From: Erysipelotrichaceae bacterium
GTDB taxonomy: Bacteria; Bacillota_I; Bacilli_A; RFN20; CAG-826
NCBI GenBank assembly: GCA_015058945.1
Contig: SVBF01000008.1
Location: 1 to 40,310 of the forward strand
DNA: 40,310 nt
Reading direction: 5' to 3'
Each line of letters starts with the position of its first letter. Within the stretch, counting starts at the first letter, position 1. Positions 22,478 through 30,612 of this stretch are shown one piece after another. Both the position numbers and the translations under genes were made by a program. Under the pieces are notes generated by a model that did no database searches, was not told the origin of the DNA, and was given only the letters and a program-made list of their open reading frames with translations.

Positions 22478-23271
22478 ACGCGATCATTATGCAACGCGTG
22501 ACGGTCGATCCAAAGGAACAGTCGCAGGAAACCGGCGTTGATGAAGAGATCCGGGAACGCGAAGACGATGGATAGCAACACCAGCGTGCCATAGCTGATG
22601 TTCCAAGCCGTGTCGATGTTCGTCCCAAGGAACACGAGGCAATACAAATAAAAAGCCAAAGGCTTAAGGAAGATCGTGACCAGTTCCACGAAAAGAGAAA
22701 TCCACGCGACCTCCCCCATCGTCACGTCTTCTCTCCCCTTGCGTTCCAATAACCACACGCCAATGATGGTCAAGATGGCGAGGGAGCCTGTGATGGCAGT
22801 GACGACAATGCGGCAAGGCAAGATGTCGAGTCGCCACCGAGCAAAGCTCGAATCGAACAATCCCGTCGCCCATAAAACCGTTGCGAACGTCGCATAAGCC
22901 ACGCCAAGCGTGACGGAGAAAGCGATTAGGGAATGCCTCTTGCGTAGCAATGGACCCAAGAAACGAGAAATGAGCCACGGCAATACGCCGATCACGGCAT
23001 AAAAGACGGAAATGAAGACATTAAAAGCCCCGGTCCATTGACCGAGCAACACCCAGCCAAGCGCATCGCCCGCAACCCCGATCACCGCCCCATAGAACGG
23101 CCCGAGGAACAGCGAACCGAACATGACCACCGCCACGCCGATCCCGAGTCGGTTGAACGAAAAGATCGGCCCGGGCTGGATTAGTCCGACCAAACGCGTG
23201 GCCAAAACATAGATACCGAGGAGCATCGCGGCATAAGCGACCTTTCTCGTCCGGGACATAGAGGGATTCAC
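22474..23271 (-). CDS. folT: ECF transporter S component, probably folate-specific
   Basis: The 265-residue protein has about six membrane helices and the N-terminal layout of ECF S components: KVAYAAMLLGIYVLATRLVG, then FNRLGIGVAVVMFGSLFLGPFYGAVIGVAGDALGW. The G-x-x-x-G-x-x-x-D-x-x-G pattern is usual for the substrate-capturing unit. It follows folC with a 4-base overlap, the arrangement seen for FolT: imported folate is trapped by polyglutamylation. EcfA1, EcfA2 and EcfT from the operon at 17-20 kb would drive it. It carries an extra C-terminal stretch beyond the roughly 180-residue S-component core. Folate specificity is inferred from context. Confidence 0.75.
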   Translation of the reverse strand: MNPSMSRTRKVAYAAMLLGIYVLATRLVGLIQPGPIFSFNRLGIGVAVVMFGSLFLGPFYGAVIGVAGDALGWVLLGQWTGAFNVFISVFYAVIGVLPWLISRFLGPLLRKRHSLIAFSVTLGVAYATFATVLWATGLFDSSFARWRLDILPCRIVVTAITGSLAILTIIGVWLLERKGREDVTMGEVAWISLFVELVTIFLKPLAFYLYCLVFLGTNIDTAWNISYGTLVLLSIVFAFPDLFINAGFLRLFLWIDRHALHNDRV

Positions 23272-24503
23272 CGCGTGCCCAAACCCTTTCGCACGATGAG
23301 CTCGCGCATGAGCCCGACGAAATTAAGCGAACCCGTAATAAGGATGGTGTCCTCGGGGAAGTTGACGAGCAAATCCTCGAGCGCCTTTTCCGCATCGGCG
23401 GCAAAAGGATGATCCGAGATATATAGGAAGTATTCGTCCTCGGTGCGGGCCCTAGGATGATCAAAGGTCGTCAAAGTGATGTCCGTGACGATGTTAGCGA
23501 GCGAAGGAAGTTCCACCGCGATGTTCTTGTCGCGGAAAGAAGCGAAGAGCACATGCACCGGTTTTCCGCGGGAAAGCGTGGGCACGCAACGGCAAAGGCA
23601 TTCCACCGCCTCGGGGTTATGCGCGCCATCCAAAACGATGCGCCCAAAGCGCTCCAAGCGCCCGGGGAGTGTCTCATTGGCTAAGCCAGAACGGACCGCG
23701 GATTCCTCGACGGGGAAATCCTCTTGGAGGATGCGGGTGGCTTCGATGGCGAGGCACGCGTTGCGCAGTTGGTAATCCGCAGTGGTGTTGAGCACGACGT
23801 CTTTATACGGGCCGTAGTCGAAATGGAATGCATTCTCGACGAGATGGTTGAAATGGTAGGACTCGACGCGGACGACCTTGGAGTGGAGCTTCCTCGCTTC
23901 CTCGCGGATCGTGTCGAGGCAGGTCTCGTCCATTTTGCCGAGCAACACCGGGGAATCCGGTTTGATGATGCCAGCCTTATGAAGGGCGATTTGCGAAAGC
24001 GTCGTTCCAAGATATGAAGTGTGTTCCAAAGAGATGCTCGTGATGATGGCAAGGCGCGTATCCAGATCGTCGATGTTCGTCGCATCGATCACGCCACCCA
24101 TACCGGCCTCGACGATGGCGATGTCCGGCTTCTTGCTTTCAAAGAAGCGATAGGCCAAGGCGACGTTGGCCTCGAAGGAAGTCAGACCGAATTTATCGAA
24201 GTCCTTCTTCCCGTTGGCCCAAAAGGCGGCGAGCTCTTCGTCGCTGATTTCCTTGCCGTCAAAGCGCATTGTCTCGTTCACTTTGTAGAAGAAAGGTTTG
24301 GAGAAAAGCGCGACATGAAATCCGGCGGCCAAGTAGATCGCCTCGAGGTAATGGGCGGTCGACCCTTTGCCGTTGCTGCCGGTGATATGAATGACGGGAC
24401 AAGATAAAAACAACTTGCGTTTTGCGCAGTATTTATCGAAATTCTCGCGGTCATACGCACCTTTTTCGTGCGTCTTCAAAAAGGATTCCAGCTCTTCGAC
24501 CAT
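23268..24503 (-). CDS. folC: Folylpolyglutamate synthase
   Basis: FolC adds glutamates to folate with ATP and keeps it in the cell. The 411-residue protein has the Mur-ligase-like P-loop HITGSNGKGSTAHYLEAIYL near residues 37-56, EAGMGGVIDATN near 131, FDGKE near 95 and the C-terminal LDGAHNPEAVECL and TGSLNFVG. One oddity: where the family usually has SPHL before the conserved NER, this protein reads SKPFFYKVNETMRF. The start shares one base with the smpB stop (TGATG). It lies in an operon with an ECF S component. No dihydrofolate synthesis genes are visible, which suits a folate-salvaging cell (inference). Confidence 0.93.
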   Translation of the reverse strand: MVEELESFLKTHEKGAYDRENFDKYCAKRKLFLSCPVIHITGSNGKGSTAHYLEAIYLAAGFHVALFSKPFFYKVNETMRFDGKEISDEELAAFWANGKKDFDKFGLTSFEANVALAYRFFESKKPDIAIVEAGMGGVIDATNIDDLDTRLAIITSISLEHTSYLGTTLSQIALHKAGIIKPDSPVLLGKMDETCLDTIREEARKLHSKVVRVESYHFNHLVENAFHFDYGPYKDVVLNTTADYQLRNACLAIEATRILQEDFPVEESAVRSGLANETLPGRLERFGRIVLDGAHNPEAVECLCRCVPTLSRGKPVHVLFASFRDKNIAVELPSLANIVTDITLTTFDHPRARTEDEYFLYISDHPFAADAEKALEDLLVNFPEDTILITGSLNFVGLMRELIVRKGLGTR

Positions 24504-24982
24504 CAGAGATTACCCCCTTTGCCATGTTCCCTTAGGGCACGCCCGACCTCGCGATTCTGGTCGCGTTCTTTGATGGCGTCACGCTTGTCGTGGGCCTTCT
24601 TGCCCTTGGCCAAGGCGATCTCGACTTTGGCGTAACCGCGGGAAAGGAAAACCTTTGTGGGAACGACGGTCATGCCCGTGCCTTGAAGCTCGCGTTCCAA
24701 TTTGCGGATCTCCTGTTTGTTCAAAAGGAGTTTGCGGGAACGAAGCGGGTCGACGTTCCAAACCGTGCCGTCTTTGTAATTGGAGATGTGCATGTTGTTG
24801 ATCCAGGCTTCGCCCTCATGGATCGTCACATAGGAATCCGAAAGGGATGCGTTGCCGGCGCGAAGGGATTTGATTTCGGTGCCGGTGAGGACCAAGCCCG
24901 CGACGATGAAGTCGCTGAGAAAATAAAGGAAGTGGGCCTTCCGGTTCTCGAGCAAGACATTGTTTCCTGATTTTTTGGACAT
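24503..24982 (-). CDS. smpB: SsrA-binding protein SmpB
   Basis: SmpB carries tmRNA to stalled ribosomes for trans-translation. The 159-residue protein has NRKAHFLYFLSDFIVAGLVL, TGTEIKSLRAGNASLSDSYV, INNMHISNY, RSRKLLLNKQEI and the basic tail KGKKAHDKRDAIKERDQNRE, all typical. The ATG at 24982 is preferred over an upstream in-frame start because it begins the conserved protein and fits the promoter at 25033-25005. No tmRNA gene is visible nearby. Confidence 0.96.
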   Translation of the reverse strand: MSKKSGNNVLLENRKAHFLYFLSDFIVAGLVLTGTEIKSLRAGNASLSDSYVTIHEGEAWINNMHISNYKDGTVWNVDPLRSRKLLLNKQEIRKLERELQGTGMTVVPTKVFLSRGYAKVEIALAKGKKAHDKRDAIKERDQNREVGRALREHGKGGNL

Positions 24983-25004
24983 GTCGGCGAAACCTCGCTC
25001 GGAA

Positions 25005-25033
25005 ATTATAAGCGCGAACACACGCGTAGACAA
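25005..25033 (-). promoter_or_regulatory. Promoter of the smpB-folC-S-component operon
   Basis: TTGTCT (25033-25028) and TATAAT (25010-25005) with a 17-base spacer on the minus strand. Confidence 0.7.
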
Positions 25034-25084
25034 ACGGGATGAGACGCGGTGGTTAAATTTTGCTTAAAGATGGAAAACTGGCCT

Positions 25085-25090
25085 CATAAT
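25085..25090 (+). promoter_or_regulatory. -10 box (CATAAT) of the lipoprotein gene, leaderless arrangement
   Basis: CATAAT ends 6 bases before the ATG at 25097. No Shine-Dalgarno site is possible in the predicted mRNA. Confidence 0.5.
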
Positions 25091-25096
25091 GGTGCC

Positions 25097-26077
25097 ATGA
25101 AACATTCTCACCTCTTATCTTCGTTACCTTTGATCCTTCTGCTCGCTTCCTGCGGCGCGTCCGGTTCGAGTTCGCCTAGCGCAGCCACTACTGCCTCGGC
25201 CGAATCCACTTCCTCGACCAGCGTTGCGGCGACGTCAGAAGAAGTCTCTTACGACACGACCGCCCTAAAGGAGCAATATGGTTCGTTCAGCATCGTGAAA
25301 GAGAGCAACGCCGGTTCCTATTCCTATGATGAAGAGACCAACACCTACACTCTTTGCCCCGATACGATCAAAGCCGAATACACGCTGTCCGGTTATTTCG
25401 AAGGGAGAATCCTCATCAGCAACGTGAATAACCTCGCGAGTTATAAAGGCGTGACGCTTTCATTGTCCAACGCCTGCCTCGTATCCACCGGAAACTACGC
25501 CGCCATAGAGTATTCTCTCGATTCAAAGAACGTCGAGATTAAGGCGAAAATCAATACCGCTAACAAAGTTATCGCCCTAGGTGAGGAGGTTGCAATCCGC
25601 TCGGAAAACCATATTGAGTTCTCGGGGAAAGGCGAATTGGAGATGGCGTCCTTTGGAACGGATGCCCATGTCGTCCGCGCACAGGACGAGATCCGTTTCT
25701 ATAGTTCCCCGACGATCCACGTCACCGCCTGCGCCCACGACGCCTTTCACGGCAACAAATGTATATTCTCCAAAGACCCCGACGCATTAAGCGATACGCC
25801 ATTCACCGGCGTCGTCCGCGTCGACCAAGCCGTCTCGCAAGCCTTCGACTTCGAAACCTCCTCCGGGAATGGCTACGTCAACGTTTATAGCGGCACCGTG
25901 TATGCCTCAAACATGGAAAGCGTCTTCAAAACCGACACCGCCCTCGTGGTCGGGGCCGAGGCGAAAGTCATCGCTTCTAATCTATCCGGAGACCCCTACC
26001 AACAAGGCGATAACTCGAGCGGCCTATCCGTCACCATCAACGGATCGTTCACCGTCGACGGCGTCGAAGTTGAGTAA
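25097..26077 (+). CDS. Lipoprotein with DUF4353-like (Cthe_2159-type) beta-helix domain
   Basis: The 326-residue protein begins with a lipoprotein signal: a hydrophobic stretch SSLPLILLLASC with lipobox LASC, acylated Cys at residue 19. A Ser/Thr/Ala linker rich in SSS and STS follows, about 30 residues long. The mature part has repeated beta-strand turns such as YTLSGYFEGRILI, GVTLSLSNACLVS, HIEFSGKGELEM, TDAHVVRAQDEIRF and TVYASNMESVFKT. These resemble the right-handed beta-helix of DUF4353 proteins, one of which binds pectin-type glycans and calcium. It would sit on the outer face of the membrane, perhaps binding polysaccharide. The ATG at 25097 is chosen because the signal peptide begins there. 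Confidence 0.7.
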   Translation: MKHSHLLSSLPLILLLASCGASGSSSPSAATTASAESTSSTSVAATSEEVSYDTTALKEQYGSFSIVKESNAGSYSYDEETNTYTLCPDTIKAEYTLSGYFEGRILISNVNNLASYKGVTLSLSNACLVSTGNYAAIEYSLDSKNVEIKAKINTANKVIALGEEVAIRSENHIEFSGKGELEMASFGTDAHVVRAQDEIRFYSSPTIHVTACAHDAFHGNKCIFSKDPDALSDTPFTGVVRVDQAVSQAFDFETSSGNGYVNVYSGTVYASNMESVFKTDTALVVGAEAKVIASNLSGDPYQQGDNSSGLSVTINGSFTVDGVEVE

Positions 26078-26090
26078 TCAAAACGAAACA

Positions 26091-26119
26091 AGAAAACCCG
26101 CGACAGAATCGCGGGTTTT
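26091..26119. terminator. Bidirectional terminator between the lipoprotein gene and gpmA
   Basis: CCCGCGA CAGAA TCGCGGG with TTTTG on the plus side and TTTTCTTG on the minus side. Confidence 0.85.
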
Positions 26120-26134
26120 GCTTACTCTCTGGGA

Positions 26135-26845
26135 TTAGAGGTAGTACTTGGCGAGAACCTCGAGGCTCTTCTCGTCGAGCTCGTAGACGAGCGGTTTGCC
26201 CGTGGGGATTTCGACCGAGATGATCTGCTCGGGGGTGAGGTGCTCCAGCATCATGACGATGGCGCGGAGGGAGTTGCCGTGGGCGGCGATGAGGACCTTC
26301 TTGCCGGCCTTGATCTCCGGCGCGATCTTCTCGTCCCAATACGGCTTGACGCGCTTGGCGGTGTCGATGAGGCACTCGGTGAGCGGGCAATCCTCGATGG
26401 TCATCTCACCGGATTTGATGAGGTTCTGATACTTCTCTTGGTTGCCGGGCCAACGTTCGTCGTCCTTGGTGAGGGCCAGAGGCGGAACATCGGCGGAACG
26501 ACGCCAGATGTGGACCTGCTCATCGCCCCACTTCTTCGCGGATTCGGCTTTGTTGAGGCCTTGGAGGGCGCCGTAATGACGCTCGTTGAGACGCCAGGAG
26601 TAGAACTTGGGGATGGAATCGAATTCACCGAGCTCAGTGAGGGCGAATTCCATGGTCTTGTTGGCGCGTTCCAAGACGGAGGAGAAGGCGATATCGAAGG
26701 AATAGCCTTTCTCTTTGAGCAATTTGCCGGCTTCGTGAGCTTCTTTAACGCCTTGCTCAGAAAGGTGCACGTCAGTCCAGCCGGTGAAGAGGTTGCTGAG
26801 GTTCCATTCGGACTGGCCATGACGGATAAGGACGAGTTTAACCAT
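26135..26845 (-). CDS. gpmA: 2,3-bisphosphoglycerate-dependent phosphoglycerate mutase
   Basis: The enzyme interconverts 3- and 2-phosphoglycerate in glycolysis. The 236-residue protein has the phosphohistidine motif LIRHGQSEWN (H9), FTGWTDVHLSEQG, the LNERHYGALQGLNK loop and the second active-site His in AAHGNSLRAI. The ATG at 26845 starts the conserved protein, although the frame is open to 26971. TATAAT at 26885-26880 gives a leader of about 28 bases. The AAAGGAAA upstream lies 13 bases away, which is far for a ribosome site. Confidence 0.96.
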   Translation of the reverse strand: MVKLVLIRHGQSEWNLSNLFTGWTDVHLSEQGVKEAHEAGKLLKEKGYSFDIAFSSVLERANKTMEFALTELGEFDSIPKFYSWRLNERHYGALQGLNKAESAKKWGDEQVHIWRRSADVPPLALTKDDERWPGNQEKYQNLIKSGEMTIEDCPLTECLIDTAKRVKPYWDEKIAPEIKAGKKVLIAAHGNSLRAIVMMLEHLTPEQIISVEIPTGKPLVYELDEKSLEVLAKYYL

Positions 26846-26879
26846 TTGTGTTTTATGTTTCCTTTCGTTCGGTGTGCTA

Positions 26880-26885
26880 ATTATA
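26880..26885 (-). promoter_or_regulatory. -10 box (TATAAT) of gpmA
   Basis: Consensus TATAAT on the minus strand about 35 bases before the ATG. No clear -35. Confidence 0.5.
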
Positions 26886-26911
26886 TGCCGAATTCTCCCC
26901 TCTAGGGAGAG

Positions 26912-26942
26912 GTAAGAAAAGCCCGCCATCGTCGCGGCGGGC
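26912..26942 (-). terminator. Terminator after the epimerase gene
   Basis: GCCCGCC/GGCGGGC stem followed by TTTTCTTACC on the minus strand. Confidence 0.82.
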
Positions 26943-26949
26943 ACGTTCT

Positions 26950-27912
26950 TTAGAATTCTCTCTTTCGCCAATACTCGACGGCGGCGCGAACCGTGTCGAT
27001 GTATTCGTATTTCTCTTCCCAGCCGAGGGCGCGGATCTTATCGCAGCGTCCGGCATAGAGTTTCTCGTCGGCGGGACGGAGCAATTTGGGGTCTTCGACA
27101 AGTTCGTATTTGACGCCCATGATCTGTTCGAGGCATTCGACGACATGATCCATGCGGAACACGTGGGAAGAACAGATGTTATAGGCCTCTCCGCCGGTAC
27201 CTTTTTCATTAAGGATATAAAGGGCGGAGCAAAGGTCGCGGACATCCAAGATGGCGCGCATCGCGGTGAGGTTACCAACGATGAGTTTGTTGCCGCCTTC
27301 GCGCTCCAATTTCACGGCGCGCTTGGCGAAGTCGCCGGTGATGTCTTGGTCTTTGTTGCGGCCAGTGCAGTTGAACAAGCGGATGCGCATCGTCTTGATG
27401 CCGAAGTTCTTGAAATATTGGTAGCAGAGCAAATCCTCCGCCGCCTTGGACACGCCATAAGGGTGTAAGGGAAGCAGGTCGCAGGATTCGTCAGGAAGGT
27501 TGTCGAGCGTGTATTTCTGCAACGCGTCGCCATAAATGGCGCTTGAAGAGATCGCAATGACGTTCGGGTCATAGCCGGGGTTGAGTTTACGGGCTTCCTT
27601 GACGCCCTCGAGAACCGCGACGGTGCCACCGACGTTGACGTCCATGGTGTAGTAAGGGTCATCCCAAGAAGGGACGGGGCGGGATTGGGCGGCGAGATGA
27701 TAGATGACGTCCGGAAGATAGGAGCAGATCCAGGTCTTCAACGCCTCGTGCTGGCGGAGGTCCAGCTCAAAGATGCGGGCCCTCGGATCGATTTCGGTGA
27801 TGTCCGTGGTCGGGGTGTAATAAGAACCGACGACCTCATATCCCTTATCGCAGAGATATTTCGCTAACGCGCTGCCGACGACGCCGCCGACTCCGGTGAT
27901 GTATGCCTTCAT
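26950..27912 (-). CDS. NAD-dependent sugar epimerase/dehydratase (extended SDR)
   Basis: The 320-residue protein has an N-terminal nucleotide-binding loop (YITGVGGVVGSALAKYL), HLAAQSRP, ISSSAIYG and YGVSKAAEDL with the catalytic Tyr and Lys. A C-terminal part contains LLRPADEKLYAGRCDKIRALGW, resembling the sugar-nucleotide domain of GDP-mannose 4,6-dehydratase or GDP-6-deoxy-4-keto-mannose reductase. It would make a modified sugar nucleotide for the neighbouring glycosyltransferases. The exact reaction is not certain. A TAGAAT box and GGGAGG precede the ATG, and a terminator follows, so it is its own unit at the edge of the polysaccharide locus. Confidence 0.85.
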   Translation of the reverse strand: MKAYITGVGGVVGSALAKYLCDKGYEVVGSYYTPTTDITEIDPRARIFELDLRQHEALKTWICSYLPDVIYHLAAQSRPVPSWDDPYYTMDVNVGGTVAVLEGVKEARKLNPGYDPNVIAISSSAIYGDALQKYTLDNLPDESCDLLPLHPYGVSKAAEDLLCYQYFKNFGIKTMRIRLFNCTGRNKDQDITGDFAKRAVKLEREGGNKLIVGNLTAMRAILDVRDLCSALYILNEKGTGGEAYNICSSHVFRMDHVVECLEQIMGVKYELVEDPKLLRPADEKLYAGRCDKIRALGWEEKYEYIDTVRAAVEYWRKREF

Positions 27913-27952
27913 GGTGATCCTCCCGTAATTGTTATTCTATCGCGGTCGCGCC

Positions 27953-28642
27953 TCAGCATAAAGCAAGGAGGGTTAGACCGACCTGGCACGCTTTCTCCCC
28001 CGCCGGGAAGCGATAGGTCATGTATTCTGTGTCGTGATCGACGGCATCGGAAACGACGCGCAAAGAAGTGAACGGCTTATGGTGGACGTAGCACCCTTCC
28101 ATGAACGCGGCGGATTCCATGTCGATCATGATCGCGTCAAAGGCTTCGACGACGGCTTGCTTATCTTCTTCGGCCGCGATGAAATGGTCGCCAGACGCGA
28201 TGGTTCCTTCAAAGTAATTTAGACCGATTTTTGCGCAGGATTCGCGCAAAAGTCCGTTCAATTCGGTATTCGCGTCGAGGCGGATTTTATCGATGCCCCA
28301 CAGATATCCTTTGGGGTCGCCAAGGGCGCTGGTATCCATGTCATGCTGGACGAAATCCTTGGCGATGATCGCACTAAGCAACGGCGCTTTCTCCGCGTTG
28401 AGGCTGCCGCCGATGCCGAGGTTGACGAAAGCGTCGATCTCCGGATGGACGATGCAGCATTGCGCCGCAGCCATGCCGGCAAGGACTTTGCCCACGCCGC
28501 TGACGCAGGCATAGAAAACCTTGCCCTCGTGTTTGAGATGATAGAGGTGCGCGTAGCCGAGATGCGTGTCGTCCAGAATCTCGGAATGGGAGATGAGGTA
28601 CTCCGCCTCATGCTCAAGGGCGAAAAGGAAACAAATGGTCAT
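27953..28642 (-). CDS. mtnN: 5'-methylthioadenosine/S-adenosylhomocysteine nucleosidase
   Basis: The enzyme splits MTA and SAH to adenine and a thiopentose, removing inhibitors of methylation. The 229-residue protein fits. VSGVGKVLAGMAAAQ and LGIGGSLN form the purine phosphorylase fold, SGDHFIA is the S-G-D-x-F motif, MIDMESAAF holds the catalytic Glu, and LRVVSDAVD holds the catalytic Asp. AGGAGG precedes the ATG, which overlaps the stop of the priming transferase by 4 bases. A housekeeping nucleosidase coupled to a polysaccharide gene is unusual. Confidence 0.92.
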   Translation of the reverse strand: MTICFLFALEHEAEYLISHSEILDDTHLGYAHLYHLKHEGKVFYACVSGVGKVLAGMAAAQCCIVHPEIDAFVNLGIGGSLNAEKAPLLSAIIAKDFVQHDMDTSALGDPKGYLWGIDKIRLDANTELNGLLRESCAKIGLNYFEGTIASGDHFIAAEEDKQAVVEAFDAIMIDMESAAFMEGCYVHHKPFTSLRVVSDAVDHDTEYMTYRFPAGEKACQVGLTLLALC

Positions 28643-29280
28643 TGTTGGATACGTCCTCCTGAATTGAATATGACGCCAAAGGAAGCGAAGAAGATTTTGA
28701 TGTCTTCCCAGAAAGAGAGTTTCCGGATGTATTCGCTATCCAGGTCAGCCTTATGTTGGGGGTTGTGATCGCGGTGGAGCTTCACCTGGGCCAAGCCGCT
28801 TAGCCCAGGACGGACGAGCCACGCGACCGGGTCGGTCGAATCTCGGGCGAGGACCAGAGAACGTTCGTGTTCCTCATCTTGGCAAGGGCGCGGACCGATG
28901 AACGACATCTTGCCCACGAAGATGGAGAATAACTGGGGTAACTCGTCAATCGAGGTGGAGCGCATGAACTTGCCCCACTTCGTCACATACTTCTTCGCCT
29001 CTTCCGGCGACAATTCGCAAGTCGCCACCTGCGGGGCGTCCGCCTTCATGGAGCGGAACTTCAGCATAGTGAAGGCTTTCTTTTCTTTGCCGAGACGGGT
29101 CTGCTTGAATAACGCGGGCCCTTTGGAAGTGATACGCGTGATTATTGCGATGACGAGCATCGGCAAAGCGAAAACCAAAATCAATATGAATGAACCGACG
29201 ATGTCAAAGCATCGCTTCACCCCCAAATAAAACTTTTGGGAACCCGAAAATCTAAACTGGTCCGAAGTCACGTGGCTCAT
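28639..29280 (-). CDS. Undecaprenyl-phosphate sugar phosphotransferase (monotopic phosphoglycosyl transferase)
   Basis: This enzyme moves a sugar phosphate from a nucleotide sugar to undecaprenyl phosphate and starts each repeat unit. The 213-residue protein has one membrane re-entrant helix (about residues 27-48), KRCFDIVGS before it, then LFKQTRLGKEKKAFTMLKFRSM, STSIDELPQL (the catalytic Asp-Glu is in IDELPQL), GPRP and RPGLSGLAQV, all typical of PglC/WcaJ catalytic domains. The start could be 29280 or an ATG or earlier codon up to 29313. 29280 gives the family start. It lies between a GT4 gene and mtnN. Confidence 0.92.
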   Translation of the reverse strand: MSHVTSDQFRFSGSQKFYLGVKRCFDIVGSFILILVFALPMLVIAIITRITSKGPALFKQTRLGKEKKAFTMLKFRSMKADAPQVATCELSPEEAKKYVTKWGKFMRSTSIDELPQLFSIFVGKMSFIGPRPCQDEEHERSLVLARDSTDPVAWLVRPGLSGLAQVKLHRDHNPQHKADLDSEYIRKLSFWEDIKIFFASFGVIFNSGGRIQQ

Positions 29281-29284
29281 TCTA

Positions 29285-30526
29285 TCATTGCCCCAAACCA
29301 TCGGCATTAACATTCGTTAACCCGTATAACATATCCGCCCAGGAGGCAAAATTCTTATCTGCGTCGAACCATTCCCTCTGCCGGGCAAAGCTCTTTTGCG
29401 ATTTGGCATCATATTCTTCCTCGGATAGGTTTGCGGCGCGTTCAAGAAGATCCGCTAAGCCCTCCACAGAAATGTCCTTGGGGAAGAGGAACCCGTTTTC
29501 CTCGTCGATGATTTCGCCGACCCCACCGACCTCGGGCCCAATGCAGGGCACGCCAAAGGACTGCGCCTCCATCATCGAAACGGGTAAGCCTTCTGAAGAG
29601 GAAGTGTTTACGAGATAGGACACAGGGTTCTTGCGGTAGAAGCGCAACAAATCGCTGTTGGACAAATATCCACCCGCGATGATCGCGTCTTTCAACTTGT
29701 TCTCCCTGACTATCTTTTCCACCTCGGGCGAATCCGATGGGACGCCGCCAAGCATGACCCACTTCCATTCGGGGTGGCGCTGGTGGAATAAGGCAAAGGC
29801 CTCAGCAAAAAACTCAAGCCGCTTCACCGCGCGCAAGGGGGAGGCGGTGAGGAAGCGCTTTGCCGAAAGTGAGGCGCAAACATCCCCGTTCTCCACGCCC
29901 AAATACGCGGCACGGATTCTATCCTTGTCTTCGGGATATTTGCCTATAAGGTACTCACGACCGTTTTCGGAGCAGGCATATACGCCATCAACGGTTCGTA
30001 GGTTTTCTTTTTGGAGCGGGATGACGCCTACCTTCTTTCTCTCAGCATAGAGGTCGTGGCGGTGCGAACGCGAAACTACTTCGGTTTGGATGCCGGTGGA
30101 GCGTAGATCCAGGCAGAGGCGACATGATGCGGCGCAAAGGTAATTAAACCAATACGAGTAAACGACAACGCGATCGTCGGACGAGAGGAGAGGAATGAGT
30201 CGTGACTTAACCCTTTTGGCGATTCCCTTAGCCATGCCCTCACAATAAGCGCCATAAAGAGATTGGCGCAGCCCATGGTACTTTTCTTTCTTGGCGAACA
30301 AACCGGAAAGCAAAGCTTTGCAAGCGTAATTCCGATACACGTGTATGGGGAAAGCGCGAACGTTTTCCGGCGTGACCCTGGTAGGCTTTGCCTGTCCATC
30401 GGGGACCGTGGCGAAGATCAAAACCTCGTCGAAACGCTGGGCAACATAAAAAATCTCGCGCTCCAAAAAGGGTTCCCCACGTAAGAAGGGGAATTCCGTC
30501 GTGAGCATTACGCAGATTCTTCTCAT
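29285..30526 (-). CDS. GT4-family glycosyltransferase
   Basis: The 413-residue protein has the GT-B fold signs: an N-terminal MRRICVMLTTEFPFLRGEPFLE acceptor-domain start, SYWFNYL, SRSHRHDLYAE in the middle, and the donor-binding C-terminal region. There, GGYLSNSDLLRFYRK, NTSSSEGLPVSMMEAQSFGVPCIG and VGGVGEIIDEENGFLFP carry the E-x7-E motif. It would add a sugar to the lipid-linked repeat unit on the cytoplasmic face. The frame continues to a TTG at 30541, but the ATG at 30526 starts the domain. A TATACT box lies 17 bases upstream, and no ribosome site is seen. It is divergent from the next GT4 gene. Confidence 0.9.
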   Translation of the reverse strand: MRRICVMLTTEFPFLRGEPFLEREIFYVAQRFDEVLIFATVPDGQAKPTRVTPENVRAFPIHVYRNYACKALLSGLFAKKEKYHGLRQSLYGAYCEGMAKGIAKRVKSRLIPLLSSDDRVVVYSYWFNYLCAASCRLCLDLRSTGIQTEVVSRSHRHDLYAERKKVGVIPLQKENLRTVDGVYACSENGREYLIGKYPEDKDRIRAAYLGVENGDVCASLSAKRFLTASPLRAVKRLEFFAEAFALFHQRHPEWKWVMLGGVPSDSPEVEKIVRENKLKDAIIAGGYLSNSDLLRFYRKNPVSYLVNTSSSEGLPVSMMEAQSFGVPCIGPEVGGVGEIIDEENGFLFPKDISVEGLADLLERAANLSEEEYDAKSQKSFARQREWFDADKNFASWADMLYGLTNVNADGLGQ

Positions 30527-30612
30527 GGTGCCGAACGCCAAAAGTATAGACCACTTCCGTTTTTCAAAAAACGGGGAGCGTCATCGCGCGCTTGGTATAA
30601 TATGGCTCGAAC

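Noticed and set aside
22055..23271. Folate (THF) riboswitch before the S-component gene
   Set aside because: The gene is inside an operon with overlapping starts, so there is no leader to hold one.
24983..25084. tmRNA gene next to smpB
   Set aside because: Only a promoter and a short gap are present. There is no tRNA-Ala-like ends or tag frame.
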